Source: Bythopirellula sp.
GTDB taxonomy: Bacteria > Planctomycetota > Planctomycetia > Pirellulales > Lacipirellulaceae
Reading direction: 5' to 3'
DNA: 64,000 nucleotides
Assembly: GCA_028285205.1 (NCBI GenBank)
Contig: JANQQA010000371.1
Span: 1 to 64,000, forward strand
Under the pieces are notes generated by a model. The model was given only the letters and a program-made list of their open reading frames with translations. It searched no databases and was not told the DNA's origin. How positions within the stretch are numbered: the stretch's first letter is position 1; each line of letters opens with the position of its first letter. A program made the position numbers and the translations under genes. Shown in pieces: positions 27,674 to 36,888 of the stretch.

Positions 27674-29518
27674 ATGCGAAGTTGCGTTTTGCTAAGTCTC
27701 ACACAACTGACCGTGCTTGCCGTAGTGCAGGCCCGGTCAGAAGTGATCATCAGCGAGATCATGTACAATCCGGACGCCGCTAGCGAAGCGGATCTGGAAT
27801 GGATAGAGATCTACAATGCTGGTTCGCAGACGGTTGACCTTGGCGGCTGGACGTTGGAGGACCTGCAAGATGGACAGGTTTCGTCGCCGTTCCCAGCGGG
27901 TTTGTCGCTCGAAGGTAATGAGGCGATCGTCCTCACCGGTAATATCGCAGCGTTTGATACCCATTGGCGAACCAGCCGCGTCCGTCGGCTCCAACTCGAC
28001 AGCTTTCCAACGCTTGCAAACTCCCCGTCGCCGAGCAACGAAACGGTTGGACTGCGCGACCAGTCTGGCATCGTCCGCGATCAAGTCAACTTTGATGACC
28101 AGGGAGATTGGCCGCGCGACGACGGGAGCCACGGGGCGAGCATCTTCCTGAGGCCCGAAGCTCTCAACGCTTCGGCAAACGATCTGGGTGAGAACTGGCT
28201 ACCCGCGATGCCAGGCGTCTACGGTAGCGTGTTTGTCGACGGCGGAGGCCTGGGCGAAAACCAAGGTTCTCCTGGCGTGGTGGCTACGACTCCGCAGCTG
28301 GACTTCGCACCTTCCCCGGATGCTGTCTGGTCGATGGCCGTGCTGCCCGACACGCAAAACTATGCAAAGTCGTCGGTAAATCGAACGGTGCTCACAACGA
28401 TGACCGAGTGGATACGTGATCAGCGCGACGCCTGGAATATCGAGTTCGTCGTTCACGAAGGCGATATCGTCAACAACAACAACACCAACAATCCTAGTAG
28501 CGGAGATCAAACGAGTACCGAGCAGTGGCAGAATGCGAAGGCATCGCTGAGCGTGCTCGACGGCGAAGTCCCTTACATTCTCGCAACCGGCAATCACGAT
28601 CACGGCATCACCAACGCCCAGAATCGCGATACTCGACTCAATGACTTCTTTGCGGCATCGGACAACCCGCTCGTGGATCCGCTGCAGGGCGGTATCCTGC
28701 GCGGCACGTTCGAGCCAGGGCGCCTGGAAAACGCGTACTACGAAATCGAGGCGCCGGACGGGCGCGATGTGTTGGTCGTCTCGCTGGAGTGGGGCCCCCG
28801 TCAGGCGGCTGTCGACTGGGCGAACCGAGTCGTCGAACAGCCGCGATACCGTGATCACACGGCAATTCTCGTCACGCATTCCTACACCGATAACGACGAT
28901 ACACGCACCACGACTGCCAACACCGGAGGCGTAGCAGGAAACGCTGGCGATGACCTGTGGAACGAATTGGTCAGCCAGAATGCCAGTTTCGAGTTTGTCT
29001 TTAGCGGGCACATTGGCGGCGATGGCTTGGGTTACATAAGCAGCATGGGAGAAGGAGACAATCTTGTCCACCAGATGCTGTTCAACAGCCAGTTCGAAAC
29101 CCGAGGTGGCAACGGCTGGATAAGGCTTTTGGAGTTCCTAGATGACGGAAGAACAGTTCGCTTGAGAACCGTCTCGCCGCTCTATGGTCTTGAACGGACG
29201 ACTTCGGAAAACAATCTACTGCTAGAGATTTCTGCGTTGACGGAGTTTACGGCAGACTTCGATCAAGATGGCGCCGTCGGCGCTGCCGATCTGCAAGTGT
29301 GGATCGACAGCTATGCATCGTCTTCTCTAGCGGACACCGACGACGATCGAGATTCCGACGGGACCGACTATCTGAACTGGCAGCGTGAGTTCGGAATGCC
29401 TGCCTCGCCTTCCCATACCTCCTACGCGTTACCAGAGCCCACATGCCTGCTTCAGTTCGCGCTCGCTAGTTGCTTTCTTTGTGCATTCGGTCCTCGCTGC
29501 GCTTGCGCTCGCGACTGA
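27674..29518 (+). CDS. Lamin-tail plus metallophosphoesterase, dockerin-like repeats, PEP-CTERM-like end
   Basis: 614 residues. Signal peptide (MRSCVLLSLTQLTVLAVVQA); lamin-tail domain (25-140: VIISEIMYNPDAASEADLEW, GWTLEDLQDG); calcineurin-like phosphoesterase (about 215-480) with VLPDTQNYAKSSV, HEGDIVNNNN, ATGNHDHG and FSGHIGGDGLG supplying metal ligands; then a dockerin-like Ca-binding pair (ADFDQDGAVGAADLQVWIDS and DDDRDSDGTDYLNWQREFG); and LPEPTCLLQFALASCFLCAF as a PEP-CTERM-like anchor. Lamin-tail domains often accompany secreted phosphatases and nucleases. It follows the TolB-like gene by 37 bases. Confidence 0.88.
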   Translation: MRSCVLLSLTQLTVLAVVQARSEVIISEIMYNPDAASEADLEWIEIYNAGSQTVDLGGWTLEDLQDGQVSSPFPAGLSLEGNEAIVLTGNIAAFDTHWRTSRVRRLQLDSFPTLANSPSPSNETVGLRDQSGIVRDQVNFDDQGDWPRDDGSHGASIFLRPEALNASANDLGENWLPAMPGVYGSVFVDGGGLGENQGSPGVVATTPQLDFAPSPDAVWSMAVLPDTQNYAKSSVNRTVLTTMTEWIRDQRDAWNIEFVVHEGDIVNNNNTNNPSSGDQTSTEQWQNAKASLSVLDGEVPYILATGNHDHGITNAQNRDTRLNDFFAASDNPLVDPLQGGILRGTFEPGRLENAYYEIEAPDGRDVLVVSLEWGPRQAAVDWANRVVEQPRYRDHTAILVTHSYTDNDDTRTTTANTGGVAGNAGDDLWNELVSQNASFEFVFSGHIGGDGLGYISSMGEGDNLVHQMLFNSQFETRGGNGWIRLLEFLDDGRTVRLRTVSPLYGLERTTSENNLLLEISALTEFTADFDQDGAVGAADLQVWIDSYASSSLADTDDDRDSDGTDYLNWQREFGMPASPSHTSYALPEPTCLLQFALASCFLCAFGPRCACARD

Positions 29519-29783
29519 ACTTAGAGCGCTCGCATCCGTTCTCGGAGACAATTTCCATTCGCTCATATTGCCTTCGTAATCTCTTAACACATGTGGTTGA
29601 TGATGTCCGGAAATTGAAGCAAGTCGAGGTGCGGCCACGTTTACTCTCGTGAAGACAGACTTGAGTTCTACCGACTCTCGATCAACTACCGGTGGAGATT
29701 TTACTGGAGCAGCCTCCACGGGTAGCTCGCGACAACGAGTGGTTTTTCCAAGCAGGGTTAAGCAAGGGAAGGGACAAAAGTTG

Positions 29784-32237
29784 ATGAAGATTTATTTGAG
29801 CGACGAGTATGCAATCACGGCTATCGCAGTGGCGATCCTTATTTCGGTTAGCACGGCGGTCCCAACGCAGCAGTTGCGAGCCGTTGAGAATGCGAACATT
29901 TCGGTCGATGGGGCGGGCAACGTTACCATCCCTGCTGGGCAGTCGTCCGGTGGCTTTTCTGTCACGGGCAATGGTTCGACCGGCCTGATTCCTGTGCAGA
30001 TTGGACCGTCGGCCAACGATGATGCGGCCAATGGAATTTTGATTGGATCGGTGAGTGAGATGGGGCGCGACGTCGCAGGCGGTGGCGGTGGAACTGAGCG
30101 GCTGTGGGCCACCGCGTCCACTAGCCGTGATCCCTCCGGCAGCTTGTCGATTGCCACCCACAAAGCGGGTGCCGATATCGGGGGCACATTGTTTCCCAAC
30201 GGGGCGCCATTCGATGCGAACGTCAACGCGGCCTACTTCCCCTTCGCCGAAGGTTGGGTGGGAGGGACAGTTCGCGCATCTCAGGGTGTAAACTTTGATG
30301 AGTTCGTGCTCAATGGCATGTCGCAGGCGAACATCCAGCAGGATGCCCTCGAAGCAGGGCTTTCCATTGTGTCGATCCCAGGTGTGACCGACACCCGGCG
30401 GCAGGGGATCTTGCTGGCCAACTCAGCGCAGAACAACAACGTATTTACGCTGGCAACACCCGTGACCGACGGGTCGGGTTATGTAGTCCACACGGGACTG
30501 AACAACGATAATGGCGCCCCGCGAGTTAGCGGCCAAGACTTCTCGATGGTCTTCCTGCCCGTCGGTACACCGAACATGACGTTGGCTCGTATCCATCCTG
30601 GACATTCCAACCAGACTGCAGAAGCGCTCGTGCATAGCGGTGACAACATCACATTCACGCACGAAGCTCAGGGACGGTATCGGCTATCAATCGCCGGGCA
30701 GACCCCGGCGACCGGAAGCTTGCTGATTACGCAGCACGGCCGTCACGACGATGACCAGAGTGATTCTGCTGGCAATCGCTCCTCCGACAACATCCCCAGC
30801 TTTGTCCCAGATGGCGATAGCTGGATCTTGCTTTCGGAAGACCTGGACGACGAGGATCCGATTGATGGTCAAAATGGTGGTACGGCGACAGACTTTCCGG
30901 AAGGGCAGGATGCCAATGGGCATGACCCCTATTTTGACTTGGCTTTCATTCCATTTTCGAGCGGACCGTCGGCTCCTGGAGCAATTCCGGCCGTCTCGAC
31001 GTTAACTGGTTTTAACAAATCACGCGTGATTGGTTGGAATGCCAACGTCACCGCCTTCAGCAACGACAATGGACCTGGGGGTATGCGGGCTGACGCGACG
31101 AGTGCAAGTGCCGGCATCACCGTGTCTGGCATTGGCTCGAACCGCGGTGACTATCATTTCTACGTCGACGGCGCGCCACTCTCGTCGAACGAGGGTGTGA
31201 TGCTCAGCACTGTCAGCGAGGGGCTGCGAGACAACAGCGGAGTGGGCGGAATTTTTGAGTACGGCGTTTCGAATACCACTAACGAGTTCGGCAACGAATG
31301 GGCGATTGCCGCGTCAACGGCTGACCCGAGTAATGGTGAGCACAACATCAATGTTTCGGTCGCCTTCTTTGGTGCCGACTCTGGATTCGTGACAGGCACC
31401 AAGGTCTCCGCAGACGATGGCACCGGGCGAGTTGAAATCGTGGTACCTGGAGCGAACTCCCTGACCGATGGCGTTCTCATGGCGACACCGTGGGGAAATG
31501 ACGACAACTTCGTGACCGTTGAGCCGAAGTCCGACGGTTCGGGATGGGATCTGGATAACTACGACAACAGTACCAACATCGAAGACAATACGGGCGAGTT
31601 CGAAGATGGTGTCAACTACGTCTATTTGCCGTACGAGACCGAGAACCTCGTCGCGGGTCGCGTAGACGAGGACGGTTCGATCATCAATTCGACCGACACC
31701 AACGAATTCACGCTCACCAGACAGTCAGCCGGTGAGTACTTGCTCGAAATCGTCGGCAAGACGTTCGATGACGGCATGTTGTTGCTCAATGCGACGGGCC
31801 TTAATGGCAGTTTCGATAACACCATGGCCTACGAACGCTCGGGTGATGATTTTCTGATTCTGGGCTTGGATATGATCACCAGCGACGAAGCCGGATCGGG
31901 TTCGCTCGTCGATCTAGAAGATACGTCGTTCTCGTTCGCTTTTGTTGATTTCGAGAACGACCTTCAAGCTCCTGTGTCGCTGACCGCAGATTTTGATGGC
32001 GACGGCGATGTCGATGCCGACGACCTCGCACAGTGGCGTGGTGACTACGGCAGTAACGGAAACTCTGATGCTAACGGAGACGGTGACAGCGATGGAACTG
32101 ACTATCTGGCTTGGCAGCAGCAGCATACTGGCTCTGCTGCGAGTAGTGGCTTAAGTGTCGTCCCCGAACCCAGCGTGATTACTCTTACTTTGCTTGCGGT
32201 GAGCGGAGGACTAGTAGTTCGCCGCCGCACACGCTAG
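29784..32237 (+). CDS. Large secreted PEP-CTERM protein with dockerin-like repeat and internal duplication
   Basis: 817 residues from ATG 29784; a longer in-frame opening at 29649 would place the signal peptide internally. Signal segment ITAIAVAILISVSTAVPTQQ. The body consists of two related halves: GILIGSVSEMGRDVAGGGGG opens one and GVMLSTVSEGLRDNSGVGGI the other, each followed by beta-rich sequence and a YLPYE- or FLPVG-like segment. It ends with a dockerin-like pair (ADFDGDGDVDADDLAQWRGD, ANGDGDSDGTDYLAWQQQH) and the PEP-CTERM signal VVPEPSVITLTLLAVSGGLV then VRRRTR. No function assignable; a surface or matrix protein is likely. Confidence 0.8.
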   Translation: MKIYLSDEYAITAIAVAILISVSTAVPTQQLRAVENANISVDGAGNVTIPAGQSSGGFSVTGNGSTGLIPVQIGPSANDDAANGILIGSVSEMGRDVAGGGGGTERLWATASTSRDPSGSLSIATHKAGADIGGTLFPNGAPFDANVNAAYFPFAEGWVGGTVRASQGVNFDEFVLNGMSQANIQQDALEAGLSIVSIPGVTDTRRQGILLANSAQNNNVFTLATPVTDGSGYVVHTGLNNDNGAPRVSGQDFSMVFLPVGTPNMTLARIHPGHSNQTAEALVHSGDNITFTHEAQGRYRLSIAGQTPATGSLLITQHGRHDDDQSDSAGNRSSDNIPSFVPDGDSWILLSEDLDDEDPIDGQNGGTATDFPEGQDANGHDPYFDLAFIPFSSGPSAPGAIPAVSTLTGFNKSRVIGWNANVTAFSNDNGPGGMRADATSASAGITVSGIGSNRGDYHFYVDGAPLSSNEGVMLSTVSEGLRDNSGVGGIFEYGVSNTTNEFGNEWAIAASTADPSNGEHNINVSVAFFGADSGFVTGTKVSADDGTGRVEIVVPGANSLTDGVLMATPWGNDDNFVTVEPKSDGSGWDLDNYDNSTNIEDNTGEFEDGVNYVYLPYETENLVAGRVDEDGSIINSTDTNEFTLTRQSAGEYLLEIVGKTFDDGMLLLNATGLNGSFDNTMAYERSGDDFLILGLDMITSDEAGSGSLVDLEDTSFSFAFVDFENDLQAPVSLTADFDGDGDVDADDLAQWRGDYGSNGNSDANGDGDSDGTDYLAWQQQHTGSAASSGLSVVPEPSVITLTLLAVSGGLVVRRRTR

Positions 32238-32346
32238 AAGTAATTTGGGCTCAGCTTCGGCCGCCCGGTCGGCACTTGCGACTTGGGCGGTCGCTCTGTT
32301 TCAACTCGGATTCCATTCCGACAGTAAGGACGCACCAACAGGAGCA

Positions 32347-33351
32347 ATGACTGTGCTGTCTTCCAGAACGATTTCAGAGCGGCGGCAGACACCTGCATCA
32401 TTCCGCGCTTTCACACTCGTAGAACTGCTGATCGTGATTGCGATCATCGGCGTTCTCATCGCGCTACTGCTACCAGCGGTGCAGGCGGCACGCGAAGCGT
32501 CGCGTCGAGCACAGTGTGCGAGTCAATTCAAACAGCTAGGACTTGCGTGCTTGATGTTCGAGGAGTCAAAAAAGCACTTTCCGCCCGCGTATACAAATAC
32601 CGAAATTCTCCCAGGTGCCGGACAGATACGCTGGGAGCACAGTTTTGTTACCTTCCTCTTGCCGTACGTGGAACAGCAACCGCTGGCTGACCGCATCAAC
32701 CTGAGGGAAGACTGGAACGAGCGGCGCAGGAAGAACCCTGATGGCACTACCAACAGCCAACATACTCAGGCAGGTCTACAACTTATGAAATGCCCGTCGG
32801 TACCAGAGCGCGAGTTGGATAACGTTACCGATTATGTTATCTCAACGCATATCAGTACTTCGGGTTCGTCGGACGCTTATCGGCTGTTGAACAGCAGGCC
32901 ACATCGCATCCCCAATCCAGGAGACAACTGGGCAAGCGTCTTGCACCCGTATGTGAACGGGTTCTCCTCCAACGATGCCACCGACGACTACGATCCGGCC
33001 AAGATTCGTTATGTAACCGATGGGCTGTCGAACTCGTTCTTGATCTTCGAAGACGCTGGCCGTCCTCTAGTCTATCGACAAGGGGTGCTTCAGGACGGCG
33101 AGCGAAACGGCCACGGCCTTGGTTGGGCCGACCGGAGCAACTTTATCGCCATTCACGGAGACGATGATTGCGGTGACACGATGATGATCAATTGCTTCAA
33201 TATCGAGGAGGTCTATGGTTTTCACACGAATGGGGTAAACTTTGCATTTGCCGATGGGTCTGTCCATTTCGTCAGCGAAGACATAAACCCTATCGTGTTT
33301 GCCGCGCTGCACAGTCGAGCGGGCGGCGAAGTTGTGGATATGGACTTCTAG
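32347..33351 (+). CDS. DUF1559 prepilin-like protein
   Basis: 334 residues from ATG 32347. Type IV prepilin N-terminus: FRAFTLVELLIVIAIIGVLI followed by ALLLPAVQAAREASRRAQC, cleaved before the Phe by a prepilin peptidase. The rest is DUF1559 (QCASQFKQLGLACLMFEES, then GVNFAFADGSVHFVSEDI at the C-terminus). This family is greatly expanded in planctomycetes. Such proteins are thought to build pseudopili or surface structures; the secretin at 21585 is a possible export partner but is not adjacent. Confidence 0.93.
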   Translation: MTVLSSRTISERRQTPASFRAFTLVELLIVIAIIGVLIALLLPAVQAAREASRRAQCASQFKQLGLACLMFEESKKHFPPAYTNTEILPGAGQIRWEHSFVTFLLPYVEQQPLADRINLREDWNERRRKNPDGTTNSQHTQAGLQLMKCPSVPERELDNVTDYVISTHISTSGSSDAYRLLNSRPHRIPNPGDNWASVLHPYVNGFSSNDATDDYDPAKIRYVTDGLSNSFLIFEDAGRPLVYRQGVLQDGERNGHGLGWADRSNFIAIHGDDDCGDTMMINCFNIEEVYGFHTNGVNFAFADGSVHFVSEDINPIVFAALHSRAGGEVVDMDF

Positions 33352-33400
33352 TAGGCCTCCGGCTTTTAACAACACTGACAGCACAACATCAAGTACCTCC

Positions 33401-35443
33401 ATGCTTCTACGAAAACCGACCGCGGCCTTCACACCGACTTGTGCTCTGATCCTATCAGTCTTTGCTCTGCTTGCGCCTGCTTTCGCGCAGCAACCAACTA
33501 ACGTGGAATCAACCGTTGAGGTACATCGTCATCCGCATTATCAGCCTCATCCGCACCCGACGACGCACGACGCGACGCGTTTTGTGACGAGCCGCTCCAG
33601 CGAAATCAAATTGCCCCTGCCGGAGGAATCGGACGCTTTCACATTTGCGGTGTTTGGAGACCGCACCGGAGGTCCACCCGAAGGAATCGAAGTCCTTAAG
33701 CAAGCGGTTAGTGACACAAATCTATTTGAACCCGACCTCGTGATGACGGTGGGCGATTTGATTCAGGGCTATAACGACACGGCGGCTTGGATGCCGCAGA
33801 TGCAAGAGTATAAGTCGGTGATGGGAAAACTGCTCTGTCCTTGGTTTCCCGTCGCAGGGAACCATGATGTATATTTTCGCGGCGAGAATCGTCCACAGCG
33901 ACAGCACGAAGCCAACTTCGAAATGCACTTCGGTCCGCTATGGTACGCGTTCGAGCACAAGGGAAGTTGGTTTATCGCTCTGTTCAGTGACGAGGGTAAT
34001 CCCGACACGGGTGAGAAGTCTTTCAATGAGCCTGAACTGCAACGGATGAGCCCAGAACAGTTCGAATGGCTCAAATCGGTTTTGGAAAAGGCGAAGTCGG
34101 CGGATCACGTCTTCCTGTTTCTTCACCATCCGCGCTGGCTTGGTCGCAACTACGGCGACGATTGGGAGAAGGTCCACCAGGCGCTCGTTGGTGCAGGCAA
34201 CGTCCGTGCTGTCTTCGCCGGTCATATTCACCGCATGCGCTACGACGGCCCGCGTGACGGCATCGAGTATGTCACGCTCGCCACAGTCGGAGGCGGCCAA
34301 AGTGGCTTATCGGAGGACGCTGGTTTTCTACACCACTACAATCTGGTGACTGTTCGTAAACAACAGATCGCGATGGCTTGCGTGCCGGTCGGCGAGGTGA
34401 TGAACCTCCGCGATGTGACTGGCAAAGTTAGTGAAGACATTCAGCGTATCGCCGCGACCCCACCGGACTTCCCCCGACGCCCAACCGTTGCGACAGATGG
34501 CTCCACGACCTCACCAACTGTCGTTGAATTGTTCAATCCCAGCAGTCGACCCGTCGAGTACGAAGTTAGTCTTGCGCCGGGCGACACGAACTGGGTCTCG
34601 CAGCCCGACCATATTCATCACACACTGTACGCTGGGCAACGGTTTTCGGTACCACTCAAGCTGAAAGCACTGCGCCGCAGCGAGGTGCCGGTTTACGAAG
34701 CTCCTCAGCTCGAGCTACGGGCCGATTATCTCACAGACAATGCCAGATTCTCCGTCAAGGAACGAAGCTTCGCGATCCCGGTCCGATTCGAACTACCACA
34801 GCCAGCGGTTGCTGCGGAAGACCTAGCGCTCCGTGTGCGTGACGGTGAGTACGTCGCGGTGCAAGATCAAGCAATCAACTTGCCAGACGGACCGATGACG
34901 TTGGAATGCTGGTGCAAACCGAGTTCCTTTGGCCAACGTGTCGGTTTGATCGCGAAGACCCAAGGTTCTGACTACGGAATTTTCGTCAGTGGTGGCATCC
35001 CCTACTTCACCGTCCACATCGGCGGGAATTACGTGCAGCCAACCGATCTGAACACGATGCTAGAGGTTGGGTCATGGCAGCACGTCGCTGGGGTTTTTGA
35101 TGGTAAAGCAGTCCGCACCTATGTCGACGGAAAGCTAGTCAGCAGTGGGCCGGGCGAGGGCAGTCGCCGAACGAATCGATTGCCGCTTATCATCGGTGGC
35201 GACGTCGACGGAGCCGGCGGAGCGGTGAGCCCTTTTGATGGGTTGATCGACTCAGTAAGACTATCGAAAGTAGCACGCTATTCCGGTGAGTCTTTCGTCC
35301 CGCAACGCAGGCTAGCAAGCGACAATCAAACGGTGCTGATGCTCAACTTCGACGCGTTTGTCGGCCCGCTAGCCTACGACGAATCGGAATCCATGGCACA
35401 CGCCCGTCGTTACGGCGATGCAAAGTTGGAGCCGGCGAAGTAA
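33401..35443 (+). CDS. Secreted metallophosphoesterase with LamG/concanavalin-like C-terminal domain
   Basis: 680 residues from ATG 33401. Signal peptide ALILSVFALLAPAFAQ. Calcineurin-like phosphoesterase (about 80-330) with FAVFGDRTGGP, VMTVGDLIQG, VAGNHDVYF, FLHHPRW and FAGHIHRMRY, the complete metal-ligand series. A linker region follows, then a LamG/concanavalin-like domain (about 500-660: MTLECWCKPSSFGQRVGLIA, WQHVAGVFDGKAVRTYVDGK). The LamG part may bind glycan, suggesting a secreted phosphatase on polysaccharide or a surface. It follows the DUF1559 gene by 49 bases. Confidence 0.9.
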   Translation: MLLRKPTAAFTPTCALILSVFALLAPAFAQQPTNVESTVEVHRHPHYQPHPHPTTHDATRFVTSRSSEIKLPLPEESDAFTFAVFGDRTGGPPEGIEVLKQAVSDTNLFEPDLVMTVGDLIQGYNDTAAWMPQMQEYKSVMGKLLCPWFPVAGNHDVYFRGENRPQRQHEANFEMHFGPLWYAFEHKGSWFIALFSDEGNPDTGEKSFNEPELQRMSPEQFEWLKSVLEKAKSADHVFLFLHHPRWLGRNYGDDWEKVHQALVGAGNVRAVFAGHIHRMRYDGPRDGIEYVTLATVGGGQSGLSEDAGFLHHYNLVTVRKQQIAMACVPVGEVMNLRDVTGKVSEDIQRIAATPPDFPRRPTVATDGSTTSPTVVELFNPSSRPVEYEVSLAPGDTNWVSQPDHIHHTLYAGQRFSVPLKLKALRRSEVPVYEAPQLELRADYLTDNARFSVKERSFAIPVRFELPQPAVAAEDLALRVRDGEYVAVQDQAINLPDGPMTLECWCKPSSFGQRVGLIAKTQGSDYGIFVSGGIPYFTVHIGGNYVQPTDLNTMLEVGSWQHVAGVFDGKAVRTYVDGKLVSSGPGEGSRRTNRLPLIIGGDVDGAGGAVSPFDGLIDSVRLSKVARYSGESFVPQRRLASDNQTVLMLNFDAFVGPLAYDESESMAHARRYGDAKLEPAK

Positions 35444-35642
35444 TACTAAGCCCATGTGTACCGGAGCGGCGTTTCCAATTCACCTCAGCGTTTCGACTTC
35501 GAGTTGGTGCTCCCGCCTCAAATTTGCGATAAGCCGCGATTGCCGCGCTGATTCGTAGCAGAATTAGCGATATCCGCAGAGAGCTAGCAGTCTAAGGCGA
35601 TCTGGCATCCGCACCCAAGGACCGTTGGTGTCCGCCCTCTAG

Positions 35643-35660
35643 TTGGTCAAATCCGCACAC
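35643..35660. promoter_or_regulatory. Putative UAS of fbp
   Basis: TTGGTCAAATCCGCACAC matches 13 of 18 positions of TTGTGCGAATTCGCACAA, with the right half nearly intact, 81 bases upstream of the fbp -24 box. Nothing else is seen in the 365-base gap 35444-35808 except this and the promoter. Confidence 0.55.
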
Positions 35661-35741
35661 TGATGCTCAAGCGGAAAGCCTTCGAATTGATCAAAGGTCG
35701 ATAGAATCACTTTTTCCGGACGGCGAGTCACCCCCTGAAAC

Positions 35742-35757
35742 TGGCACATCAATTGCA
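35742..35757 (+). promoter_or_regulatory. Sigma-54 promoter of fbp
   Basis: TGGCAC-ATCAA-TTGC-A is a perfect consensus match, ending 51 bases before the fbp ATG. Confidence 0.9.
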
Positions 35758-35808
35758 TCCTAAACTTGGGTTATACACCCACGTTGGTCCATATTTCTGG
35801 GGAAATCG

Positions 35809-36888
35809 ATGAACGGAACAGTGCTCAATCGGCAGATGGAAAATCCGACGATTGTAACAATTCAGCAGCACATTCTTCAGCAGCAGCGTAAGCACTCGCC
35901 TCATGCAACGGGGAGCTTTTCTTGGCTTCTGTCAGGGATCACGCTCGCTACGAAAATGACCGAGGCACGTGTTCGCCGCGCTGGCCTGCTCGACGTGCTG
36001 GGTGCCGCGGGTGAAGTCAACGTGCAGGGTGAGAACCAGCAAAAGCTGGACGTCTACGCGGACGAAGCACTGATCCATTGCCTTGGAGTGCGAGAGAACG
36101 TGGCGATTATTGCGTCCGAGGAAAACGAACATGCCATCACCTTCGACGGCCGCGACGGCCATGGTGAGTACATCGTCGTATTCGACCCGCTCGATGGCTC
36201 CTCCAACATTGATGTCAACGTAAGCGTTGGTACCATCTTTTCCATTCTCAGAATGCCCAAGGGTCTGAGCCCCGATGATGATCCCACGGCTGCAGTGCTG
36301 CAGCCCGGTACTCGTCAGCTTGCCGCTGGGTATGTCGTCTACGGATCTTCGACGATCATGGTCTACACGACCGGGCACGGTGTACACGGCTTCACGCTGG
36401 ATCCGGCGATCGGCGCGTTCGTCTTGAGCCATGAGAACATCCGTATGCCGGAGCAAGGCAGCTACTATTCCTCCAACGATGCGTATTGGGAAGAATTTCC
36501 TCGTTCCTATCGCGACTACCTCACGCATCTGCGTAGTGGAGGTATGGGGCGGCGCTATGCGCTCAGATACATCGGCTCGTTGGTCGCGGACTTCCATCGT
36601 ACGCTGTTACGAGGGGGCGTCTTTCTGTATCCGCCTACCCACAAGAATCCCGAAGGTAAGCTACGCTTGCTGTACGAGGCAAATCCCGTCGCGTTCATTG
36701 CCGAGCAAGCTGGCGGGTATGCTCTCGACGGCACCCGTCGAGTGGTTGAAATCGAACCAAAGGACATTCACCAGCGTACTTCGCTGGTCGTTGGAAGCGA
36801 GTCAGAAATAAGCGCGTTCCAGAAGTTCTGCCACGTCGATCCTGATTCCCTAGCCACCGGGAACGGGCGCTCGTCACTCGAATTCTAG
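35809..36888 (+). CDS. fbp: Fructose-1,6-bisphosphatase, class I
   Basis: 359 residues, near the usual length. The metal/catalytic motif VVFDPLDGSSNIDVNVSVGT is at 124-143; IIASEENE and LLYEANPVAFIAEQAGGYAL are also typical. It hydrolyses fructose 1,6-bisphosphate to fructose 6-phosphate in gluconeogenesis, feeding glycogen or pentose synthesis. GGGGAAA precedes the ATG. It stands alone on the plus strand and its 3' end overlaps the acyl-CoA carboxylase gene from the other strand by 15 bases. Its sigma-54 promoter and UAS tie it to the stress/PHA regulon, which is unusual for this enzyme. Confidence 0.96.
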   Translation: MNGTVLNRQMENPTIVTIQQHILQQQRKHSPHATGSFSWLLSGITLATKMTEARVRRAGLLDVLGAAGEVNVQGENQQKLDVYADEALIHCLGVRENVAIIASEENEHAITFDGRDGHGEYIVVFDPLDGSSNIDVNVSVGTIFSILRMPKGLSPDDDPTAAVLQPGTRQLAAGYVVYGSSTIMVYTTGHGVHGFTLDPAIGAFVLSHENIRMPEQGSYYSSNDAYWEEFPRSYRDYLTHLRSGGMGRRYALRYIGSLVADFHRTLLRGGVFLYPPTHKNPEGKLRLLYEANPVAFIAEQAGGYALDGTRRVVEIEPKDIHQRTSLVVGSESEISAFQKFCHVDPDSLATGNGRSSLEF

